Below are positions 55,244 through 56,094 of a stretch of DNA of 56,094 bases, in pieces (within the stretch, counting starts at the first letter, position 1; each line of letters starts with the position of its first letter). Origin of the DNA: a virus; IMG/VR virus record IMGVR_UViG_3300027499_000663, positions 1 to 56,094 of that record, one strand, 5' to 3'. The translations under genes and the position numbers were made by a program. The notes under the pieces were generated by a model. The model was not told the DNA's origin and did no database searches. It worked only from the letters and a program-made list of their open reading frames with translations.

Positions 55244-55333
55244 TGCGAAATCCTCCGTGAAGATTTCATCGTAGCAGCCAGTATGCATTGAAGGTTTTTG
55301 GGGGCGGCAGGACGCCAGGGAAGAGGCGGAGAG
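55034..55333. repeat. Duplicated segment, right copy
   Basis: About 300 bp, partner of 53317-53611. GGCAGGACGCC recurs at 55306-55316. Downstream (55334-55526) there is no supported gene; a short inverted repeat GTTATGC..GCATAAC occurs at about 55334-55354. Confidence 0.8.
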
Positions 55334-55526
55334 TTATGCAGTATCGGCATAACTTAACCGCTCGCAGCGCAGGCAAAACGGGCGAAGAGCGCTCGAAATT
55401 ACCTCCATTTTCCGGTCCGCAATTATTCCAAGGTATGCGGAAACATTGGGCTGCATGGCAGCTATTTGCCCACGATTGCGAACCAGAAAACCTATCGCAA
55501 GCCGCAGCCTGATTGATTTCCTCTCA

Positions 55527-55584
55527 GGACTTAAAATCCCCCGCTCGTAAGGGCGTGCCGGTTCGATTCCGGCTTCGGGCACCA
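55527..55584 (+). tRNA. Partial tRNA-Leu(UAA) 3' half: attR
   Basis: From the anticodon arm (GGA CTTAAAA TCC, anticodon TAA) through variable arm, T-arm (GCCGG TTCGATT CCGGC), acceptor 3' strand and CCA. The 5' half is absent: upstream bases do not form the D-arm or the full anticodon stem. This is the duplicated 3' end left by integration, so the intact tRNA-Leu should lie left of the integrase. Not a functional tRNA. Confidence 0.88.
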
Positions 55585-55592
55585 TGAATATC

Positions 55593-55632
55593 AAGGGCTT
55601 GCATGAGATACCTCATGCAAGCCCTTATTTTT
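55593..55632 (+). terminator. Host terminator of the tRNA-Leu unit
   Basis: Perfect 15-bp stem AAGGGCTTGCATGAG (55593-55607) / CTCATGCAAGCCCTT (55612-55626) with a T-run. It originally ended the tRNA transcript and is now separated from the intact tRNA by the prophage. Confidence 0.9.
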
Positions 55633-55650
55633 GCCTGACGAAACCCTGGT

Positions 55651-56094
55651 TCATTCACAAGCCCCCGCAACAGCCTTCTCCGCCCGCTGAATCTCCTGTT
55701 TCACATCAACGGTAATACGCTGCTCCTTGAGCTGTTGCCCGAGGAAGGTTTGATCGCCGCGTGACCTCACTTCGGCATCGGTCGCTGCCACCTTCGCCTC
55801 GACGGTCGCAGAGTGTTCGGAAATGACGGCTTCGACTTCTTCTTTGGTGTTAGCGGTGTCCAGCGCGTGGATGAGCTTGCCGACGTCTTCTTTTTCCGAT
55901 TCGGCGTAACCCTCTACCGACAGGCCAGCGACCATCGCGCGGGCTTCGATTTCCGCCGATTTCAGATGGTCGCGCGCAACCTGGCACAGCTCGTCCTGGC
56001 GCCGATCCTTGATGGCTTCCCAGGCGCTTAATCCATAAGCCCCGGCACCTATGCAGGCCGCGACGACCGCAGCGCCAATCAATCTGCCTTTCAC
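55651..56094 (-). CDS. Host gene: membrane-anchored helical protein, 147 aa (start at window edge)
   Basis: Lies beyond attR and so belongs to the chromosome. One N-terminal hydrophobic segment (LIGAAVVAACIGAGAYGLSAW) is followed by a helical, charged domain with two Cys (ELCQVARDHLKSAE and a final AGACE). The apparent start is a GTG at the last three bases of the window; the true start may lie outside. No family recognised. Converges with the tRNA terminator. Confidence 0.65.
   Translation of the reverse strand: MKGRLIGAAVVAACIGAGAYGLSAWEAIKDRRQDELCQVARDHLKSAEIEARAMVAGLSVEGYAESEKEDVGKLIHALDTANTKEEVEAVISEHSATVEAKVAATDAEVRSRGDQTFLGQQLKEQRITVDVKQEIQRAEKAVAGACE

Noticed and set aside
55334-55594. 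Minus-strand 86-codon frame over the tRNA-Leu fragment
   Set aside because: Its conserved start is the antisense reading of the tRNA 3' end, a common annotation artefact.

Overview
This window is an almost complete temperate siphovirus prophage (about 55.5 kb) in a Pseudomonas chromosome, most likely the fluorescens/putida group. The host call rests on gene families (DUF1654, DUF4031 and DUF4224 neighbours, GH19 endolysin), a LexA box of the gamma-proteobacterial type, and a tRNA-Leu(UAA) 3' half at the right end. The first base is the last base of the integrase stop codon, so the left attachment site and the intact tRNA should lie just outside the window. The right junction is the tRNA-Leu 3' fragment at 55527-55584. 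Beyond it are a terminator and one host gene.

Layout. (1) 1-12000, mostly minus strand: integrase, DUF4224 excisionase-like gene, and the leftward early operon. This holds a TGT/DpdA-like protein, DUF4031, a large C5-cytosine methyltransferase, Gp157, a Rad52-like annealing protein, and many tiny ATGA-coupled genes. Plus-strand accessory genes interrupt it at 3624-4406, 6689-7290 and 10919-11257. (2) 11930-16991: immunity region. PL has three 14-bp operators and an rrn-like boxA in its leader. Then come a LexA-controlled DUF1654 gene, a lipoprotein gene, an AT-rich three-gene membrane cassette (13425-14945), a small gene, a self-cleaving CI-type repressor, operators with PR, Cro, and CII. (3) 17057-22620: rightward early operon with Rha, an O-like initiator carrying its own iteron origin, Ea22-like, NinB-like, NinG, and a protein in the Q position. 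A promoter followed at once by a terminator (22626-22723) looks like a PR'/tR' late switch. (4) 22828-25517: DUF1496 protein, holin-like pair, anti-CBASS Acb2/Tad1 protein with two coupled small genes, and one more accessory gene.

(5) 25532-50052: packaging, head and lambda-type tail (terminases, DUF4055 portal, Mu F-like, scaffold, capsid, adaptors, tube, G/GT frameshift pair, tape measure, M, L, K, I, J, fibre, chaperone). Accessory genes are inserted at 30141-30656 and at 41632-43165, between K and I. (6) 50094-51130: GH19 endolysin with nested Rz/Rz1. (7) 51215-55243: surface-modification cargo. A GT-C-like membrane protein and an OafA-type acyltransferase are present, the latter between two copies of a small gene.

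How it works together: CI represses PL and PR, and RecA-stimulated CI cleavage would link induction to the same SOS signal that should open the DUF1654 promoter. Antitermination is suggested on both the left (boxA) and late (Q-like) transcripts. Most promising for new biology are the AT-rich cassette at 13425-14945, the genes coupled to acb2, and a repeated inverted repeat (CGCGACACG-N18/19-CGTGTCGCG) found at 7346, 17098 and 24171. All functional calls come from reading the sequence; no database search was run.
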